A DNA stretch of 64,000 bases from positions 2,666,001 through 2,730,000 of the forward strand of contig NZ_CP018811.1 of NCBI RefSeq assembly GCF_001922345.1. Reading direction: 5' to 3'. This stretch comes from Paraburkholderia sp. SOS3 (GTDB lineage: Bacteria; Pseudomonadota; Gammaproteobacteria; Burkholderiales; Burkholderiaceae). The notes beneath the pieces were generated by a model. It searched no databases, had not been told where the DNA came from, and saw only the letters and a program-made list of their open reading frames with translations. Below are positions 8,750 through 18,258 of the stretch, piece by piece. A program made the position numbers and the translations under genes. Numbering within the stretch: position 1 is the first letter of the stretch; each line of letters begins with the position of its first letter.

Positions 8750-10978
8750 TCACGTGCTCAGGTATTCCTGAACGGCCGCGTAGCTGCGGTCGTAGCCGCC
8801 GCGCGCGCGGGCCGGCATCGCGTTGAAGATCGCCCCCTGCACGTGCACGCCCGCCACGCTGAGGCGCTTGAGCGAATCGCTGATCTCGTTCTCGGTATGC
8901 ATGCCCGAGCGCACGACGAAGAACGTCGAGCCGACATAGCCCCCGATGATCGACGCGTCGGTCACCGCAAGCACCGGCGGCGTATCGATGAGCACGACGT
9001 CGTAGCGCTTTTGCAGCGCGTCGAGATACTGCGGCAGGCGCGGCGACATCAGCAGTTCCGACGGGTTCGGTGGACGCACGCCGCACGAGATGAACATGAG
9101 GCCCGGCGTGTCGGTCGGGCGGATCGCTTCTTCGAGCGAGATCTGCCCGGACAGCAGCTCCGACAGGCCGTTCGCCTGCGTGCCGCCGAGGTGCCGCTCG
9201 AGCGAGCCGCGCCGCATGTCGCCGTCGATCATCAGCACGCGCTTGCCCGAGTGCGCGAGCAGCACCGCGAGGTTTACGGTCAGGAAGCTCTTGCCGACGG
9301 CCGGCATCGGGCCGGTCAGCATGATGATGCGATTGCGCGCATCCATCAGCGTGAACTGGATCGACGTGCGCAGGCTGCGCAGCGCTTCGACGCAGACGTC
9401 CTTCGGCTTCGCGTTGGCGAGCACCTGGCGCTCGCGCGCCGCGCCGCGCGACACCTGGTTCTCGAGCACGGCCTGCTCGGCCGACAGCGGCACGAGACCG
9501 TACACGGGCAGATGGAAGATGCGCTCGACATGCTCGGGATCGTCGATGCCCTTGAACATGTTGCGGCGGACCAGCACGAAGCCGATGCCCGCGATCAGAC
9601 CGAGAATCGTCGCGGCCGACAGGATCAGGAATTTCTTCGGCTTGACGGGCTCGCCCGGACGCAGCGCCGCGTCGACGATATGCACGTTGCCGCCCGTCCC
9701 GGCGCGCTGCACCGAGAGCTCCTGCACGCGGTTGAGCAGCAGCACGTAGATGTCTTCCGCGACCTTCGCATCGCGTTGCAGCTGCACGGCGCGCACTTCG
9801 GTCGCCGGCAGATCGCGAAAGCGCGCCGAATACCGCGCTTCCTGCGCCTGCAGTTCGGCCATCTGCTCGCGCGCGGCCTTCAGGATCGGGTGATCGTTCG
9901 CGTAGGTCTGCTGCAGCGACGCGATCTGCATCTTCAGCGAGGCGATCTGCTTCTGGTAGTCGACCGCGCCGTTCAGGTAGATCGTCGCTTCATCGGATGC
10001 ATTGATCGAACCGGACTTGCTCTGATACTCGGTCAGCGCGGCTTCGGCATTCTCGAGTTCGGACTTCAGGCGCGGCTCTTCGCTTTTCAGAAAGTCGAGC
10101 ATGCGGCTCGCGTCGGCCTGCTTGGTCTGGATGTGCTCGCGCAGATACGACTGCGCGACGGCGTTCGCGATCGCCGCGGCCTGATCCGGGTCGCCGCTTT
10201 CGAGCGAGATCTGGATCACGCCGGTCTGCTTGCCCTGCTCGGCCACCTTGATCGCCCCCTGGAAACCGGCGATCGCGTCGAGATCGTTCGCGCGCACGAC
10301 GGTGAACTGCGTGCCCGGCCGCGCGACGAGCTTGTCGACGACGATCGTCACGCCGCCGCCCTGCGCGGTTTCGCCGACCTGGCCGCGCAACAGCAGCTGG
10401 CCGTTCGGCGCGCGCAACTCGTACTGGTTGCCTTCGAGGGCGGTCATCGTCAGCTCTTTGCCTTCGAGTTCGGGCGTCACTTCCACCGAATCGACGACGG
10501 CCTGCTCGCCGCCCCACGCATAGCTCTTCAGACCGAGCCACGGCTTCGCGAGGCCACCCGAATGATGCAGGCGCGCCGCGAGCCGGCCGAGAAACGGAAA
10601 CGTCTTCGGCGTCACCGAGAAGTTCAGCTTCATCTGCTGCACGACAGGGCCGAGCACGCCGCGGCTCTTGATGATTTCGATCTCGGCGTCGGTCGGCAGT
10701 GCCGCCGCTGCGCCGCCGGTCGTGATGGCCGCGCCGCTCTGGTTTTGCGTCAGCGCCTGCGACGTGTTGTCTTGCGGTTCGACGCGCACATGCGCGTCGG
10801 CCGAGTAGACCGGCTTGGCGACGTAGCAGTAGACGCCCGCGATCGCGACGATGGTCGCGGCGATCGCGACCAGCCACCAGATGTCGTCGATGATCGTCTG
10901 GATCAGTTGCCCGAGGACGACGTCCTCTTCCTCGGTTCGGCCCTGAATGGCCAGATGCGTGTTGACTTGAGTACTCAC
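8750..10978 (-). CDS. bceF: BceF, BY-kinase and chain-length copolymerase
   Basis: A 742-residue inner-membrane protein combining a Wzz-type copolymerase with a bacterial tyrosine kinase. A cytoplasmic N-terminus precedes TM1 near residues 38-58. A long periplasmic coiled-coil region follows, then TM2 near residue 450 (FLILSAATILGLIAGIGFVLV). The kinase has Walker A GPMPAVGKS at about 555-563, Walker A' MIDGDMRRGS, Walker B VVLIDTPPV and a C-terminal tyrosine cluster (Tyr729, Tyr733, Tyr739). It controls polymer length and export together with the lipoprotein BceE; its tyrosines should be the substrate of the phosphatase BceD. The start codon is GTG, with GGGGA about 9 bases upstream. Confidence 0.95.
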   Translation of the reverse strand: MSTQVNTHLAIQGRTEEEDVVLGQLIQTIIDDIWWLVAIAATIVAIAGVYCYVAKPVYSADAHVRVEPQDNTSQALTQNQSGAAITTGGAAAALPTDAEIEIIKSRGVLGPVVQQMKLNFSVTPKTFPFLGRLAARLHHSGGLAKPWLGLKSYAWGGEQAVVDSVEVTPELEGKELTMTALEGNQYELRAPNGQLLLRGQVGETAQGGGVTIVVDKLVARPGTQFTVVRANDLDAIAGFQGAIKVAEQGKQTGVIQISLESGDPDQAAAIANAVAQSYLREHIQTKQADASRMLDFLKSEEPRLKSELENAEAALTEYQSKSGSINASDEATIYLNGAVDYQKQIASLKMQIASLQQTYANDHPILKAAREQMAELQAQEARYSARFRDLPATEVRAVQLQRDAKVAEDIYVLLLNRVQELSVQRAGTGGNVHIVDAALRPGEPVKPKKFLILSAATILGLIAGIGFVLVRRNMFKGIDDPEHVERIFHLPVYGLVPLSAEQAVLENQVSRGAARERQVLANAKPKDVCVEALRSLRTSIQFTLMDARNRIIMLTGPMPAVGKSFLTVNLAVLLAHSGKRVLMIDGDMRRGSLERHLGGTQANGLSELLSGQISLEEAIRPTDTPGLMFISCGVRPPNPSELLMSPRLPQYLDALQKRYDVVLIDTPPVLAVTDASIIGGYVGSTFFVVRSGMHTENEISDSLKRLSVAGVHVQGAIFNAMPARARGGYDRSYAAVQEYLST

Positions 10979-11161
10979 GGTTCAATCCCCGGGTTAATCC
11001 CCGCTCGGTTCGAGGCTTACTGCGGTTTCGGGTGCGGCCGGCCTGCGCGCGGCAGGAGCCGGCCGCCGGCGATCGCGTTGCGCGTGCCCGTTGCTTTCGC
11101 AACGGACAGCCGCCGGGGCCGGTTCGGCCTCAGGCGGCGCAACCACGGTCGCAAGGGGCGA

Positions 11162-12340
11162 TCAGTTCGTCAGCTCCTTGATGAAGAACACGGACTGCAG
11201 GGCCGGCAGGATCTGCTGGATCATGCGGTTGAACGTTGCGCCCGCCGCTGTGCCGACATACACCACGTCGAGCGGCTTGAGCTGAAATTGCGAACTCAGC
11301 ATCACCGCGTCGGGTTGCGTCATGTCGAGCCGGAAAATCTCCGGCGAGGTCGGGTTGTCGCGCATGCCGCGCATCACGAAGATTTGCCGCGGGTTGGCGT
11401 CGGTGTCGAGAATGCCGCCCGCGCCGGTCAGCGCGTCGGCAATCGTGAAGCGGCCCTTCAGCATGCTGAGCGTGGCGGGGCTCTTCACCTCGCCCATCAC
11501 GAAGATGCGGCTGTCGGTGCGGTCCGGCACGTTGAGCACGTCGCCGGGCTGCAGCAGCACGTCTTGCGAGGTGTCGCCGCGATCGAGCATCGCGTCCGCG
11601 TTCAGGATGTAGAGCTTCTGGTTGCGCGTGAGACGCACGCGCTGCAAATCGGCATCGGGATTCGTGCCGCCCGAGCGCGTGATCGCGTCGACGAGCTTCA
11701 ACGGCACGTCGCTGATCGCGAGCGGTCCCGGTGTTTTCACTTCGCCGGTCACCTCGACGCGCTGGCTGCGGAACGCGAGCACGCGCACGTCGACCTGCGG
11801 GTCCTTGATGAACGGCCTGAGACCGATCGAGAGCTCGTCGCGAATCTGCGTGGTGGTTTTGCCCGCCGCGCGAATCCGCCCGACGAACGGGAAGAAGATC
11901 GTGCCGTCGGGGCTCACGGTCTGTCCGAACGGATCGGCCTGGCCCGGCAGCGCGGTCGTGTACGGCTGCTGCAGCACGCTCGAGATGGTCTGGGTGGTGT
12001 TGCCGCCGGTCGACAGCGACGTGCCGCTTTGCGTCGTCAGTTCCGGGTGATTCCATACGGTGACGCCGAGGATGTCCTGCGGCTCGACGTGATAGACGTA
12101 GTTCTGCAAGGTGTATTTCGACGGCGGCAGCGGCGCGGGCGCCATCGCGGCGGCGAACTTCGCCTGCGCGACGACGAGCTGCGCGTCGATCACCTTCACG
12201 TCGTAGGTCGGGGCGGGGCCGCTCGGCGGCTGCTCGTTCAGGCGCGACGTGTCGAGGTGGTTACCGGGCGCAATCGAGCACGCCGACAGAAAGATCGTCA
12301 GCGCAAACAGAAAAAGACAGGTGATATTTCGCTTTAGCAT
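11162..12340 (-). CDS. bceE: BceE, outer-membrane polysaccharide export lipoprotein
   Basis: A 392-residue Wza-family protein (polysaccharide export plus SLBB domains) forming the outer-membrane exit channel. The signal peptide ends in a lipobox LSAC with Cys21 as the lipidated residue when the ATG at 12340 is used. The mature protein has YHVEPQDILGVTVWNHPEL, the standard beginning of the export domain. It continues with repeated SLBB-type segments such as VEVTGEVKTPGPL and IFVMGEVKSPATL. The start overlaps the end of bceD by 7 bases (ATGCTAA). An in-frame ATG at 12355 is a possible alternative. It works with BceF as a trans-envelope export complex. Confidence 0.93.
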   Translation of the reverse strand: MLKRNITCLFLFALTIFLSACSIAPGNHLDTSRLNEQPPSGPAPTYDVKVIDAQLVVAQAKFAAAMAPAPLPPSKYTLQNYVYHVEPQDILGVTVWNHPELTTQSGTSLSTGGNTTQTISSVLQQPYTTALPGQADPFGQTVSPDGTIFFPFVGRIRAAGKTTTQIRDELSIGLRPFIKDPQVDVRVLAFRSQRVEVTGEVKTPGPLAISDVPLKLVDAITRSGGTNPDADLQRVRLTRNQKLYILNADAMLDRGDTSQDVLLQPGDVLNVPDRTDSRIFVMGEVKSPATLSMLKGRFTIADALTGAGGILDTDANPRQIFVMRGMRDNPTSPEIFRLDMTQPDAVMLSSQFQLKPLDVVYVGTAAGATFNRMIQQILPALQSVFFIKELTN

Positions 12341-12777
12341 ATTTTGTTGAGCCATCCCATGACCAGATGTTCGATGAGGACGAGGCTTTCGCGGTATTCG
12401 CGTTCTTCGCCTCCGTGCGGGTCGACGACGTCGGACCCCTCCCATTTGCCGAGCGCGTGGACCTTGCCGCGTGCGGCCGGGTCCAGCGCTTCGACGTCCT
12501 TGACCTGGCGCTGCTCGGTCACGAGCACGAGGTCCGCATCGCGCACCATCCGTTTGTTCAGGCGTCGCGCATGGTGTTCTCCGGCCACGATGCCGCGCTC
12601 GGCGAGCAGGCGCTGCATGACGGGATCCATGCTGTCGCCGTCCACCGCGCGGATGCCGGCGGAGTGGAACGCAATTGGCGCGCCCGGTTGTCGGTACTGG
12701 CCCGCCTTGAACAGCATCTCGGCCGCGGGCGACCGGCAGACGTTGGCGTGGCACACGATCAGGACATTGGCGAACAT
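12334..12777 (-). CDS. bceD: BceD, low-molecular-weight protein tyrosine phosphatase
   Basis: A 147-residue cytoplasmic phosphatase, the usual length for the family. The active-site loop C-x5-R is CHANVCRS at residues 9-16 (nucleophile Cys9, Arg15), and the general-acid Asp119 lies in VVDPHG. It is expected to dephosphorylate the tyrosine cluster of the kinase BceF, so tuning polymer synthesis. The ATG at 12777 begins MFANVLIVCHANVC, the normal start of the family; longer in-frame extension to 13134 is non-coding in character. It overlaps bceE by 7 bases and is separated from bceC by a terminator-like hairpin. Confidence 0.93.
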   Translation of the reverse strand: MFANVLIVCHANVCRSPAAEMLFKAGQYRQPGAPIAFHSAGIRAVDGDSMDPVMQRLLAERGIVAGEHHARRLNKRMVRDADLVLVTEQRQVKDVEALDPAARGKVHALGKWEGSDVVDPHGGEEREYRESLVLIEHLVMGWLNKIC

Positions 12778-12853
12778 GTCAGTATCCCTGGATGTCTTGC
12801 GGGTTGAACGGTTTTTTGTCCGATAGTGGTCAAAAGTTCTCAAGCGGTTTGTC

Positions 12854-12901
12854 AAAAAAACCTGGTCGCGGCCTTGCGTGCGTGAAAGCTTGCAAGGCCG
12901 C
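12854..12901 (-). terminator. terminator-like hairpin between bceC and bceD (possible attenuator)
   Basis: On the minus strand, 20 bases after the bceC stop, a perfect 10-bp stem GCGGCCTTGC / GCAAGGCCGC encloses a 14-base loop. Seven bases later comes a run of seven T residues (12860-12854). The stem and T-tract are seen directly. The 7-base gap weakens it as a textbook terminator, so partial termination that lowers expression of bceD-bceK relative to bceB-bceC is the likeliest reading. Confidence 0.6.
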
Positions 12902-12920
12902 AGCGCACCGGCGCCGATGC

Positions 12921-14351
12921 CTAGAGCGTGGTCGCGGGCGTGGCCGCAGCCAGCGCTTTCGAACCATCGCGCACGGCCGCATCCTGCTGCGCGTGCTGGC
13001 GGCCGATCGCGTGATACTCGATACCGAGTTCGCGCATCGAATCGGGTTCGTACAGATTGCGGCCGTCGAAAATCAACGGCGTCTTCAGATTCGCCTTCAG
13101 GCTGTCGAAGTCGGGGCTCTTGAAGACTTTCCATTCGGTCAGGATCACGAGCGCGTCGGCGCCGTGCAGCGCGTCCATTTCCTCGTCGACGAACGAGAGA
13201 CGCGCGTGGCGCTGCGGCATCGATTCGAGATCGAGCGCGAGCACGCGCTTCGCTTCATCGATCGCGACCGGGTCGTAGGCCTTGACCCGCGCGCCGCGCG
13301 CAAGCAGCTCGGCGATCAGCGGACGGCTCGGCGCTTCGCGCATATCGTCGGTATTCGGCTTGAACGCGAGGCCCCAGACCGCGAACGTGCGGTCCGACAG
13401 ATCGCCGCCGAGACGCTCGACGATCTTGTTCGCGAGAACCTTCTTCTGCGCGTCGTTGACCGCTTCGACGGCTTCGAGAATCTGCAGGCCTTCGCCGTGC
13501 TCGCTGGCGGTGCGGATCAGCGCCTGCACGTCCTTCGGAAAGCACGAGCCGCCGTAGCCGCATCCCGCATACAGGAAGTCGTAGCCGATGCGCGGGTCCG
13601 AGCCGATGCCGCGGCGCACGGCTTCGATATCGGCACCGACGCGGTCCGCGAGGTTCGCAAGTTCGTTCATGAACGAGATGCGCGTCGCAAGCATCGCGTT
13701 GGCCGCGTACTTCGTGAATTCGGCCGAACCGACGTCCATATACAGCGTGCGTTCGCGGTTGCGGTTGAACGGCGCATAGAGCCGCTTCATCATGTCGCGC
13801 GCCTTCTCGCCGGGTACGTCTTCGTCGCAGCCGATCACGATGCGGTCCGGGCGCGTAAAGTCTTCGACGGCCGCGCCTTCCTTCAGGAACTCGGGGTTCG
13901 ACACCACCGAGAACATCTGCTTCGAGCCGCGCGCAGCGAGCTCTTCGGACACCGCCGCGGCGACGCGGCGCGCGGTGCCGACCGGCACCGTCGACTTGTC
14001 GACGATCACCTTGAAGCCGTCCATATGCCTGCCGATGTTGCGCGCGGCGGCGAGCACGTATTGCAGGTCCGCCGAGCCGTCTTCGTCGGGCGGCGTGCCG
14101 ACCGCGATGAACTGGATGTCGCCGTGCGCGACCGACGCCGCCACGTCGGTCGAGAACGTGAGGCGCCCCGCCTTGCGGTTGCGCGCAATGATCTCGAGAA
14201 GACCGGGCTCATGGATCGGCACGCCGCCGTTGTTCAGCACATCGATCTTGCGCTGATCGACGTCGAGACAGAACACGTCGTTGCCGATGTCGGCGAGACA
14301 GGCGCCTGTCACGAGGCCTACATAGCCGGTTCCAATGATCGTCACGTTCAT
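12921..14351 (-). CDS. bceC: BceC, UDP-glucose 6-dehydrogenase
   Basis: A 476-residue enzyme that oxidises UDP-glucose to UDP-glucuronate using two NAD+. It supplies the glucuronic acid of the repeat unit. The NAD-binding loop GTGYVG is at residues 7-12. The catalytic cysteine is Cys270 in [10 protein letters not shown]. The C-terminal domain has [17 protein letters not shown]. Length is slightly over the family norm because of a C-terminal Ala-rich tail. The ATG at 14351 is preceded by GAGGTG. It lies 143 bases downstream of bceB. Confidence 0.96.
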   Translation of the reverse strand: MNVTIIGTGYVGLVTGACLADIGNDVFCLDVDQRKIDVLNNGGVPIHEPGLLEIIARNRKAGRLTFSTDVAASVAHGDIQFIAVGTPPDEDGSADLQYVLAAARNIGRHMDGFKVIVDKSTVPVGTARRVAAAVSEELAARGSKQMFSVVSNPEFLKEGAAVEDFTRPDRIVIGCDEDVPGEKARDMMKRLYAPFNRNRERTLYMDVGSAEFTKYAANAMLATRISFMNELANLADRVGADIEAVRRGIGSDPRIGYDFLYAGCGYGGSCFPKDVQALIRTASEHGEGLQILEAVEAVNDAQKKVLANKIVERLGGDLSDRTFAVWGLAFKPNTDDMREAPSRPLIAELLARGARVKAYDPVAIDEAKRVLALDLESMPQRHARLSFVDEEMDALHGADALVILTEWKVFKSPDFDSLKANLKTPLIFDGRNLYEPDSMRELGIEYHAIGRQHAQQDAAVRDGSKALAAATPATTL

Positions 14352-14494
14352 GAATCACACCTCAAATAGTGAGTAGTCCACCGTGGACACGAATGACACA
14401 ACCGAATAACGAATGAGTCACGGCGCCGCATCGATGCGAAAGCGCGACGCAACCCATGCCTGCATGCGTGGGTTGCGCAAGCCCTGCGCCGCTT

Positions 14495-15919
14495 TCAATA
14501 TGCGTTGCTGCCGACGAAACCTTTCCAGAAAGTCAGCACGACGATCTTCATGTCGAGCCAGAAGGTCCAGTGCTGCATGTAGTACAGATCGAGCTTCACG
14601 CGGCCCATCATCTTTTCGATGCGGTCCGTTTCCCCGCGATAACCGTTGATCTGCGCCCAGCCGGTAATGCCCGGCTTGATCCGGTAGCGGTGCATATAGC
14701 CGCGCACCAGATCTTTATAGATGTCGTCGTGCTCGAGCGCGTGCGGACGCGGGCCGACCACCGACATCTCGCCCCTCAGCACGTTGATGAACTGCGGCAG
14801 CTCATCGAGACTCGTACGGCGCAGGAAAGCGCCGACCGGCGTGATGCGCGGATCGCGCCGCGTGGCCTGCGTGATCTTGCCGGCCTGCTCCTTGTGCACC
14901 TTCATCGAGCGAAACTTGTAGATCTCGAACTCGTTGCCGTCGATGCCCTTGCGCTTTTGCCTGAAAAACACGGGCCCCGGCGACGACAGCTTGACGAGCA
15001 CCGCGATCACGAGCATCAGCGGCGACAGCGCGCTCAGCGCGGCGAGCGCGAACAGGCGATCGAACACGCGCTTGGGCAGCACGCGCAGATCGGTGATCGG
15101 CGAGGCCGCGAGGTTGATGGCCGGCACACCGAGCAGATCGACCATCGGCTGATTGAACAGCGTGAGGCTGCGCACGTCCGGAATAAAACGGATGTTCACG
15201 AAGTCGTTGCGGAATTCGGTGACGAAGCGATGGATCGTGCGCTCCTTCGACATCGGCAGCGCCATCCACAGCTCGCGCACCGCGCCACGGCGCACCATCT
15301 GCACGAGATTCGCGTAGTCGCGCACGACCGGCACGCCCTCGATATCGGGCGGCCCGAACTCGCTCGCGGCGGGATCGTCGAGCGGATCGTTCTCGCGGCG
15401 GTTGTGCGCGCCGTCCTCCGTATAGAAGATGACCGGCGCGAAGCCCGCCTCGGGGCGGCTTCTCATCTGCTCGATCAGAAACTTGCCGTACGGCACGCTG
15501 CCGACGATCGCCACCGCCTTCTGATTGAAGCCTTCGCGGCGCAAGCCCTTCAGCACGGTATGCACGAGCGCCTTCGTGACGATCAGCAGCACGACGCTCG
15601 CCACGGCCCAGTAACCGAGCCACAGTCGCGACAGAAGCTCCGCGCGATGCAGGCTGAAGCTCATCAGGATGCCCGTCACCTCGACCAGCAGCCAGCCGCA
15701 CGACACACGCCACATCAGGTCGTATAGCGATTTGCCGCGCCACGACTGGTAGATGCCGAGCGCCGGAAAGAACAGCACGATCAGCAGACAGTCGAAGGTC
15801 AACGAAATGCTTTGCATATCGTCGAGCCACACGAAGTGCCCACGGTGCACCGCGGCCGCGATCATGGCGCCCAGGGCGACCATCGCAATGTCGATGATTC
15901 TCGATAGCACGCTCAACAT
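14495..15919 (-). CDS. bceB: BceB, undecaprenyl-phosphate glucose phosphotransferase
   Basis: A 474-residue initiating transferase that moves glucose-1-phosphate from UDP-glucose to undecaprenyl phosphate in the inner membrane, the first step of repeat-unit assembly. It has an N-terminal group of about four membrane segments and a soluble CoA-binding-like middle domain. A further membrane segment near residue 290 leads into the bacterial sugar transferase domain, with [25 protein letters not shown] and GPRPH. The ATG at 15919 has GAGGTG about 8 bases upstream. It is the first gene of the leftward operon, facing bceA across an AT-rich region. Confidence 0.94.
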   Translation of the reverse strand: MLSVLSRIIDIAMVALGAMIAAAVHRGHFVWLDDMQSISLTFDCLLIVLFFPALGIYQSWRGKSLYDLMWRVSCGWLLVEVTGILMSFSLHRAELLSRLWLGYWAVASVVLLIVTKALVHTVLKGLRREGFNQKAVAIVGSVPYGKFLIEQMRSRPEAGFAPVIFYTEDGAHNRRENDPLDDPAASEFGPPDIEGVPVVRDYANLVQMVRRGAVRELWMALPMSKERTIHRFVTEFRNDFVNIRFIPDVRSLTLFNQPMVDLLGVPAINLAASPITDLRVLPKRVFDRLFALAALSALSPLMLVIAVLVKLSSPGPVFFRQKRKGIDGNEFEIYKFRSMKVHKEQAGKITQATRRDPRITPVGAFLRRTSLDELPQFINVLRGEMSVVGPRPHALEHDDIYKDLVRGYMHRYRIKPGITGWAQINGYRGETDRIEKMMGRVKLDLYYMQHWTFWLDMKIVVLTFWKGFVGSNAY

Positions 15920-16457
15920 ACTGCTGCACCTCGTTGATCAATACGGTCCGGATCACGGCCGCAACCCATGCAGGACGCCTCTCGAGGCAATCCGGCAGGT
16001 CCGTTTATTCGCGCGGGGATGCACTGGCGAATTGGTGAATACCCTCGTACTAGTATGAATAAAGAGGCATTAAAATTCGCGCCGCAAGTTTCTAAAAAAA
16101 ACAATTTGTATCGGAAACTATTTCGCGATTTTTTTCTGATTTCTGCGGCAACAATTACCTCTTTTCTACCACTGGGAATGCGTTTCCAGCGCCGTCCGGC
16201 CGTGCTTCGCGATATTTTTTACGTTTCTTTCGCGCAGCTGTTGTATTCATGCATTCGCGATTCGTCCGGAACAGCGTCAGGGATATTTCGCTAATTCTCA
16301 TATTTATCTGAGTTTTTCGGGTCGCTCTGACTTAAATCTATCGCAATTCCGGGCAGGAAGTTTTCCGGAAAAATTCGCTTTGAATTAAGCTTTCTTTTAT
16401 TGACCAATTACTACGTGTTAAAACTCCGAGAACTCATTCCAGCTCGAGGAGTCAACC
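15920..16457. promoter_or_regulatory. AT-rich divergent control region between bceB and bceA
   Basis: 538 bases with no gene. From about 16040 to 16440 the base composition is markedly richer in A and T than anywhere else in the window, with runs such as TCTAAAAAAAACAATTT near 16091 and a palindrome TACTAGTA near 16047. It must hold promoters for both bceA and bceB-bceK. I could not pick -35/-10 pairs with confidence. The low GC suggests a binding region for nucleoid proteins or activators. The only clear site is GAGGAG before the bceA ATG. Confidence 0.7.
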
Positions 16458-18005
16458 ATGAGTGCTCTCGGCACGGCGTCCACTGCCGTCCAATCCCGCG
16501 TAGCGTCCGCCACGCCGCTTTCCGTCAAGCTCAAGGTTCAACCCGTGATTCTGGCCGGCGGCTCAGGTACGCGCCTATGGCCGATGTCGCGCGAGCAGCA
16601 TCCCAAGCAGCTGATCGGCCTGCTTGGCGAGGACTCGCTGCTGCAATCGACGACGCGCCGTCTCGACGCGCTCGACGCCGGTTACGCGGTGGCCGAACAG
16701 CTCGTCGTGGTGTGCAACGAAGAGCATCGCTTTACGACGGCCGAACAGTTGCGCGTGGCCGGCAAGGCGAGCCGGCTCATGCTCGAGCCGGTCGGCCGCG
16801 ACACGGCGCCCGCGCTGACGGCGGCCGCGCTGTCGGTGGCGGCGCAAGACGACGATGCGATCATGGTCGTGATGCCCGCCGACCACGCGATCGCCGACCT
16901 CGCCGGCTTCCAGGCGGCCGTGGCCGCGGGAGTCCAGTACGCGGCGGCCGGCCATGTCGTGACGATGGGTATCGTGCCGACGCGCGCGGAGACGGGCTAC
17001 GGCTATATCCGCCTCGGCGCGCCGATGCCGGCGACGGCGGGCGAAAGCGGCGAAAGCGCGCCGGCAGGCGGCGCGCGGCACCTCGACCGCTTCGTCGAGA
17101 AGCCGCATTTCGAACTCGCGCAGCGCTATGTCGAATCGCAGGATTACTGGTGGAACAGCGGCATTTTCATCATGCGCGCATCGACGTGGCTGAAGGCGAT
17201 CCGGCACTTCCACCCGGCGATCTACGATGCGGCCGCCGCCGCTTACACGGGCGGCACCGCGGACGGCGACTTCTTCCGCCTGCAGCGCGAGGCGTTCGCC
17301 AGCTGTCCGTCGAACTCGATCGACTACGCGGTCATGGAGAAGCTCGGCAGCGACGCGTCGGTGGCAAGCGGCGTCGTCGTGCCGCTCGCGGCCGGCTGGT
17401 CCGACGTCGGTTCGTGGGATGCGATCTGGCAGATCTCGCCGAAGGACGACGCGGCGAACGTGAGCCGTGGCCGCGTGATTTTCGAAGGCGCCGAATCGAC
17501 GTTCGCGCATTCGGAAGGACGGTTGATCGCTTGCGTCGGCACACAGGATCTCGTGGTCGTCGAAACCGACGATGCGATTCTCGTCGCCGATAAAGCGCAT
17601 GTGCAGGATGTGAAGAAGGTGGTGGGCCGGATTCGCAGCGAGCGCGGTACCGAAGCGACGAACCATCGCAAGGTGCATCGCCCCTGGGGCCACTACGATT
17701 CGGTCGATACGGGTGAGCGTTTTCAGGTGAAGCGCATCGTCGTCAAACCGGGTGCGCAACTGTCGCTGCAGATGCACCATCATCGCGCCGAACACTGGAT
17801 CGTCGTGCGCGGCACGGCGCTCGTCACGCGCGGCGAAGAGCGATTCATCGTGTCGGAAAACGAATCGGCCTATATTCCGCTCGGCGTCACGCACCGGCTC
17901 GAGAATCCGGGCAAGATGCCGCTCGAAATCATCGAGGTGCAGTCGGGCTCGTATCTCGGCGAGGACGATATCGTCCGCTTCGACGATACGTACGGACGGC
18001 GGTAA
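16458..18005 (+). CDS. bceA: BceA, mannose-1-phosphate guanylyltransferase / mannose-6-phosphate isomerase
   Basis: A 515-residue bifunctional enzyme making GDP-mannose precursors: isomerisation of fructose-6-phosphate to mannose-6-phosphate and transfer of GMP to mannose-1-phosphate. The N-terminal nucleotidyltransferase has the pyrophosphorylase signature GGSGTRLWP at residues 34-42 and the sugar-binding FVEKPHF. The C-terminal cupin is the type II isomerase domain with metal ligands in QMHHHRAEHWIVV. The ATG has GAGGAG 7 bases upstream. About 25 residues precede the usual start of the domain. It is transcribed away from bceB. GDP-mannose also feeds GDP-rhamnose synthesis, but no enzyme for that step lies here. 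Confidence 0.95.
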   Translation: MSALGTASTAVQSRVASATPLSVKLKVQPVILAGGSGTRLWPMSREQHPKQLIGLLGEDSLLQSTTRRLDALDAGYAVAEQLVVVCNEEHRFTTAEQLRVAGKASRLMLEPVGRDTAPALTAAALSVAAQDDDAIMVVMPADHAIADLAGFQAAVAAGVQYAAAGHVVTMGIVPTRAETGYGYIRLGAPMPATAGESGESAPAGGARHLDRFVEKPHFELAQRYVESQDYWWNSGIFIMRASTWLKAIRHFHPAIYDAAAAAYTGGTADGDFFRLQREAFASCPSNSIDYAVMEKLGSDASVASGVVVPLAAGWSDVGSWDAIWQISPKDDAANVSRGRVIFEGAESTFAHSEGRLIACVGTQDLVVVETDDAILVADKAHVQDVKKVVGRIRSERGTEATNHRKVHRPWGHYDSVDTGERFQVKRIVVKPGAQLSLQMHHHRAEHWIVVRGTALVTRGEERFIVSENESAYIPLGVTHRLENPGKMPLEIIEVQSGSYLGEDDIVRFDDTYGRR

Positions 18006-18159
18006 AGGCGGTCGACCGGGGGGGCGCGACAGGTCTATTGCGCGCGCCCTTCTTTCGCTTCGCGCTACTGTGTTTTCACGTGCTCTGCTGCGCCGCGATG
18101 TCCAATAGGGCGACGGGTCGCTTCGAAAACTGCATCGGCACGCAGGCGAATGCTTCGAA

Positions 18160-18199
18160 CGATCGCGCCGCGGACCTCGAAAGGTTCGCGGCGCGATCG
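18160..18199. repeat. strong perfect inverted repeat downstream of bceA
   Basis: Left arm CGATCGCGCCGCG (18160-18172) pairs perfectly with 18187-18199. The inner bases extend the stem to 18 bp with one G-T pair and leave a 4-base loop CGAA. It lies between the convergent ends of bceA and the transposase-derived gene. There is no T-run on either side, so it may be a Rho-assisted or bidirectional terminator or an RNA-stabilising element. Confidence 0.6.
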
Positions 18200-18258
18200 T
18201 ATTTGCGAAATGAGAACGCCGGCGTGTGGCCAACGTACGACGTGAGGAGACCGTCGGC

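Noticed and set aside
8279..12337. 1352-codon open frame on the plus strand opposite bceE-bceG
   Set aside because: It is antisense to well-supported bce genes, is very rich in Arg/His/Ala, and has no family resemblance; such shadow frames are normal in this base composition.
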